Below, piece by piece: positions 61,577-64,000 of a stretch of DNA of 64,000 nt (position 1 is the stretch's first letter; every line of letters starts with the position of its first letter). Position numbers and translations under genes: made by a program. The notes beneath the pieces were generated by a model, which saw only the letters and a list, made by a program, of their open reading frames with translations, was not told where the DNA came from and ran no database searches. This DNA comes from Marivita sp046591575 (GTDB lineage: Bacteria; Pseudomonadota; Alphaproteobacteria; Rhodobacterales; Rhodobacteraceae), in the NCBI RefSeq assembly GCF_046591575.1, contig NZ_JBIQWA010000002.1, positions 62,001 through 126,000 of the forward strand. Direction: 5' to 3'.

Positions 61577-62797
61577 ATGAACGATCTTTTTAACTCTTTT
61601 ATGACCGGTCCCGACGAAAAGGGCCGCTTTGGGATTTTCGGGGGGCGCTTTGTCTCCGAGACTTTGATGCCGCTCATTCTGGAACTGGAAGAGCAATATG
61701 AACGCGCCAAGACCGATGACAGCTTCTGGGCGGAAATGGAGTTCCTCTGGAAGCACTATGTCGGCCGCCCTAGCCCGCTTTACCACGCCGAACGCCTGAC
61801 CGCGCATCTGGGTGGGGCCAAGATCTATATGAAGCGCGACGAGCTGAACCACACCGGCGCGCATAAAATCAACAATGTGCTGGGCCAGATCATCCTAGCC
61901 CGCCGCATGGGCAAGACCCGCATCATCGCCGAAACCGGCGCGGGCCAGCACGGCGTCGCCACCGCCACCGTCTGCGCCAAGTTTGGCCTGAAATGCGTCG
62001 TCTACATGGGCGCGCATGATGTCGAACGTCAGGCTCCCAACGTCTTCCGCATGAAACTGCTTGGGGCCGAGGTTGTGCCTGTCACCTCCGGTCGTGGCAC
62101 GCTCAAGGACGCCATGAACGACGCGCTGCGCGACTGGGTCACCAATGTGCGCGACACGTTCTACTGCATCGGCACCGTCGCAGGCCCGCACCCGTACCCC
62201 GCGATGGTGCGCGATTTCCAGTCGATCATCGGCAAGGAAACCAGGGAACAAATGCACGAGGCCGAGGGCCGTCTTCCCGACACCATCATCGCGGCCATCG
62301 GCGGCGGGTCGAACGCCATGGGCCTGTTCTATCCGTTCCTTGACGATAAAGAGGTCAACATCATCGGTGTCGAGGCAGGCGGCAAAGGCGTGAACGCCAA
62401 GATGGAGCATTGCGCGTCGCTCACCGGCGGCCGCCCCGGCGTGTTGCATGGCAACCGCACCTACCTGCTGCAAGACGATGACGGCCAGATCCTCGAAGGC
62501 TACTCCATCTCTGCCGGTCTGGATTATCCCGGCATCGGCCCCGAACATTCCTGGCTGCACGAAATCGGTCGCGCCAAATATGTTGCGATCACAGACAAAG
62601 AAGCGCTCGAGGCGTTCCAGCTTTGTTGCGAAAAAGAGGGCATCATCCCGGCACTAGAGCCATCCCACGCGCTGGCCCATGTCATGAAGATCGCACCCGA
62701 TCTGCCGAAAGACCACATCATCTGCATGAACATGTGCGGTCGCGGTGACAAAGACATCTTCGCTGTCGCCAAACATCTCGGATTCGACATGGGCTAA
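61577..62797 (+). CDS. trpB: tryptophan synthase beta chain
   Basis: TrpB of 406 residues, PLP enzyme that joins indole and serine. The PLP lysine is in HTGAHKINN (near residue 95), the EGAG-type motif reads ETGAGQHG, and the phosphate loop is GGGSNAMG. The ATG at 61577 has GATGAGG before it; an ATG at 61565 would add four residues. There is no trpF or trpA in the window: trpF would usually precede and trpA follow it, so the trp operon is split here. A terminator follows. Confidence 0.97.
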   Translation: MNDLFNSFMTGPDEKGRFGIFGGRFVSETLMPLILELEEQYERAKTDDSFWAEMEFLWKHYVGRPSPLYHAERLTAHLGGAKIYMKRDELNHTGAHKINNVLGQIILARRMGKTRIIAETGAGQHGVATATVCAKFGLKCVVYMGAHDVERQAPNVFRMKLLGAEVVPVTSGRGTLKDAMNDALRDWVTNVRDTFYCIGTVAGPHPYPAMVRDFQSIIGKETREQMHEAEGRLPDTIIAAIGGGSNAMGLFYPFLDDKEVNIIGVEAGGKGVNAKMEHCASLTGGRPGVLHGNRTYLLQDDDGQILEGYSISAGLDYPGIGPEHSWLHEIGRAKYVAITDKEALEAFQLCCEKEGIIPALEPSHALAHVMKIAPDLPKDHIICMNMCGRGDKDIFAVAKHLGFDMG

Positions 62798-62838
62798 CCG
62801 GTGCCCGTGTAAACCAAAGGTCTAAAGCTTGTTCAAAC

Positions 62839-62867
62839 CGCCTCGTGCCCCTGGCACGGGGCGTTTT
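62839..62867 (+). terminator. rho-independent terminator of trpB
   Basis: Eleven-base stem CGCCTCGTGCC/GGCACGGGGCG with one T-G pair and a three-base loop, followed by TTTT, about 40 bases after the trpB stop. Confidence 0.8.
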
Positions 62868-62992
62868 CATTTTTCGCGTATTGCCCAAGGGCTGTCATAA
62901 ACCAAAGTTTAGGCTGTTAGATCAGATGTTTACAGACCCGAAGATAAACCCTCTGTAGATAGAGGTGACCCCTCAAGACCGGCATGGTTTGT

Positions 62993-63034
62993 CCTGTTCG
63001 CACCACCTTGCAGCAACGCCCTTCTGCGAACAGG
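62993..63034 (+). promoter_or_regulatory. leader inverted repeat before the PepSY-repeat gene
   Basis: CCTGTTCGC at 62993-63001 and GCGAACAGG at 63026-63034 are perfect 9-base arms separated by 24 bases. They lie just before the ribosome-binding site (CCAGGAGA) of the next gene. This could be an mRNA hairpin or an operator; the sequence alone does not decide. Confidence 0.45.
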
Positions 63035-63055
63035 GCAACGACCAGGAGACCGACC

Positions 63056-63808
63056 ATGACACTCAGATATGCCGCCACCGCCGCTCTTATCGCCGCCCTC
63101 ACCACCGGCGCGCAGGCCAATTCCGACCAGATTGACCAGATCCGCGCCGATCTGTCCTCGAAAGGCTTTACCGATATCGACATCGACATTCGCGGCGACC
63201 GGATCATCGCCGACGCCGATAAAGGCCGCCGCGATTTCGAGGTGATCTATGACCGCAACACCGGCAGCATCATAAGCCAGGGATGGGAGGATGAGCGCGA
63301 CGCTTCGGATATCCGCGGCCCCGCTGTCGAAGCCGCCTATGCAGATCTTGCCACCAGAGGGCTGACCGATATCGACCTCGATGTGAAAGGCGACCGCATT
63401 TTCGCAGATGGCGAATTGCGGGGCCGTGACTACGAAGTGGTCTATGACCGTGCGTCCGGTGAGGTTGTCAGTGAAGGCTGGGAGGTTGACGATTCGGTTC
63501 GCCCAGAGCACTCAGATCTGCGAGATGCCGCCATTGCGGATTTGGCAGCACGCGGGTTCACCGATATTGACGTGGACCAGGAAGGGGACCGCCTTGTCGC
63601 AGAAGGAGAGCTGAATGGCCGCGACTACGAAGCGGTCTATGACACCGCATCAGGTCAGGTTGTCAGCGAAGGCTTCGACACCGATCGCGATGAGGACCGT
63701 GACGAGCAGGACGACCGGGAGGACGACGATGATCACGATGATGACGATGATCGCGATGATGATCATGACAGCGATGACGACGATGATCAGAACGATGATG
63801 ACGATTGA
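63056..63808 (+). CDS. secreted triple PepSY-like repeat protein with aspartate-rich tail
   Basis: Protein of 250 residues with a signal peptide (residues 1-21). Three related repeats of about 55 residues follow (24-78, 88-142 and 153-208), each of the form ADLxxxGFTDIDxDxxGDRIxAD, then RDYEVVYDxxxGxVVSEGW, like PepSY/YpeB-type modules. Residues 209-250 are almost all Asp with some Arg, His and Glu, encoded by a run of GAT/GAC. The tail may bind calcium or other cations. The ATG at 63056 has AGGAG before it. The next gene encodes one more such module. Confidence 0.85.
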   Translation: MTLRYAATAALIAALTTGAQANSDQIDQIRADLSSKGFTDIDIDIRGDRIIADADKGRRDFEVIYDRNTGSIISQGWEDERDASDIRGPAVEAAYADLATRGLTDIDLDVKGDRIFADGELRGRDYEVVYDRASGEVVSEGWEVDDSVRPEHSDLRDAAIADLAARGFTDIDVDQEGDRLVAEGELNGRDYEAVYDTASGQVVSEGFDTDRDEDRDEQDDREDDDDHDDDDDRDDDHDSDDDDDQNDDDD

Positions 63809-63832
63809 TCCCGCCTGTCGCCGGTGCCCGTC

Positions 63833-64000
63833 GTGAACCGCCGGTTCTTTTTGACCAGCCTGCTGAGCGCGGGGCTGGTCATTCCCCATTCTGGCGCGAC
63901 GCAGGATCTGCAAAGCCGTGTCATCGCCCGCCTGCAAGAGGACGGATATCGCAATATCCGGATCTCACGCACGTTTCTGGGGCGGATTCGCATCCTGGCA
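63833..64000 (+). CDS. PepSY-like exported protein (partial, runs off the window)
   Basis: From a GTG at 63833 (or 63824) 56 codons are visible. The start RRFFLTSLLSAGLVIPHSGA looks like a signal peptide, cut near residue 20, and QDLQSRVIARLQEDGYRNIRISRTFLGRIRILA begins a PepSY-like module like the repeats of the previous protein. The frame is open at the window edge. No ribosome-binding site is clear. A linked function with the previous gene is inferred from position and likeness. Confidence 0.6.
   Translation, partial: MNRRFFLTSLLSAGLVIPHSGATQDLQSRVIARLQEDGYRNIRISRTFLGRIRILA

Overview
The window is a gene-dense, roughly 60% G+C stretch of a chromosome from an alphaproteobacterium of the Rhodobacteraceae (Roseobacter-type). 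The pointers are a class I lysyl-tRNA synthetase, the cell-cycle regulator TrcR (DUF1013), a COQ9-family protein, DUF6455 and DUF1127 proteins, an iron-sulfur CryB/PhrB-type photolyase, a DmdC-like acyl-CoA dehydrogenase, and hairpin repeats of a kind I associate with this family. The species cannot be told from the sequence alone. No phage, transposase, CRISPR array, tRNA or rRNA was seen.

Layout. 1-6.2 kb (minus strand): edge-truncated zinc alcohol dehydrogenase, TetA-like MFS pump, PcaD-like lactonase, a translationally coupled trio (haloacid dehalogenase, alpha/beta hydrolase, PLP dehydratase) and an unrecognised protein. 6.4-16.5 kb: rpsU, a membrane protein, COQ9, RNase T2, trcR, a rhodanese/persulfide-dioxygenase pair, recR-ybaB-dnaX, a DUF202 protein, rplM-rpsI and a GNAT protein. 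16.5-24.5 kb: MocR regulator divergent from a DUF1127 gene with palindromic sites between them, thioesterase, enoyl-CoA hydratase, nadD, PBP4-type dacB, TerB-like protein, lysS, DUF4864. 24.5-29 kb: HugZ-like protein, orphan ParA, a protein with a coding-like tail after its stop, USP, MeaB and an overlapping hydrolase. 29-36.5 kb: rpmB, DUF2946-like/PCuAC copper pair, sirtuin, LMW-PTP, small proteins, a DksA-like protein, lepA, lipoprotein, hydrolase.

36.3-47.6 kb: short-chain dehydrogenase overlapping a photolyase, malic enzyme, then a tightly overlapped nucleoside-salvage operon cdd-deoA-deoB-add-upp that takes pyrimidine and purine nucleosides to bases, ribose phosphates and UMP. Two uncharacterised envelope proteins follow. 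47.7-59.9 kb: fatty-acid and acyl-CoA catabolism (acyl-CoA ligase, FadB/J-type fusion, thiolase, GST, two acyl-CoA dehydrogenases, two MerR regulators with a LiuR-like palindrome, two PaaI-type thioesterases), then a MATE exporter.

61-64 kb: a small gene broken by an in-frame amber codon, three different 20-bp palindromes on an exact 24-nt period, trpB, and a three-repeat PepSY-like secreted protein with a long aspartate tail followed by a second PepSY-like gene cut by the window edge. The most unusual signals are the phased palindrome array, the two ~230-bp islands bounded by inverted hairpin repeats, and the two genes whose reading frames look coding beyond a stop codon.
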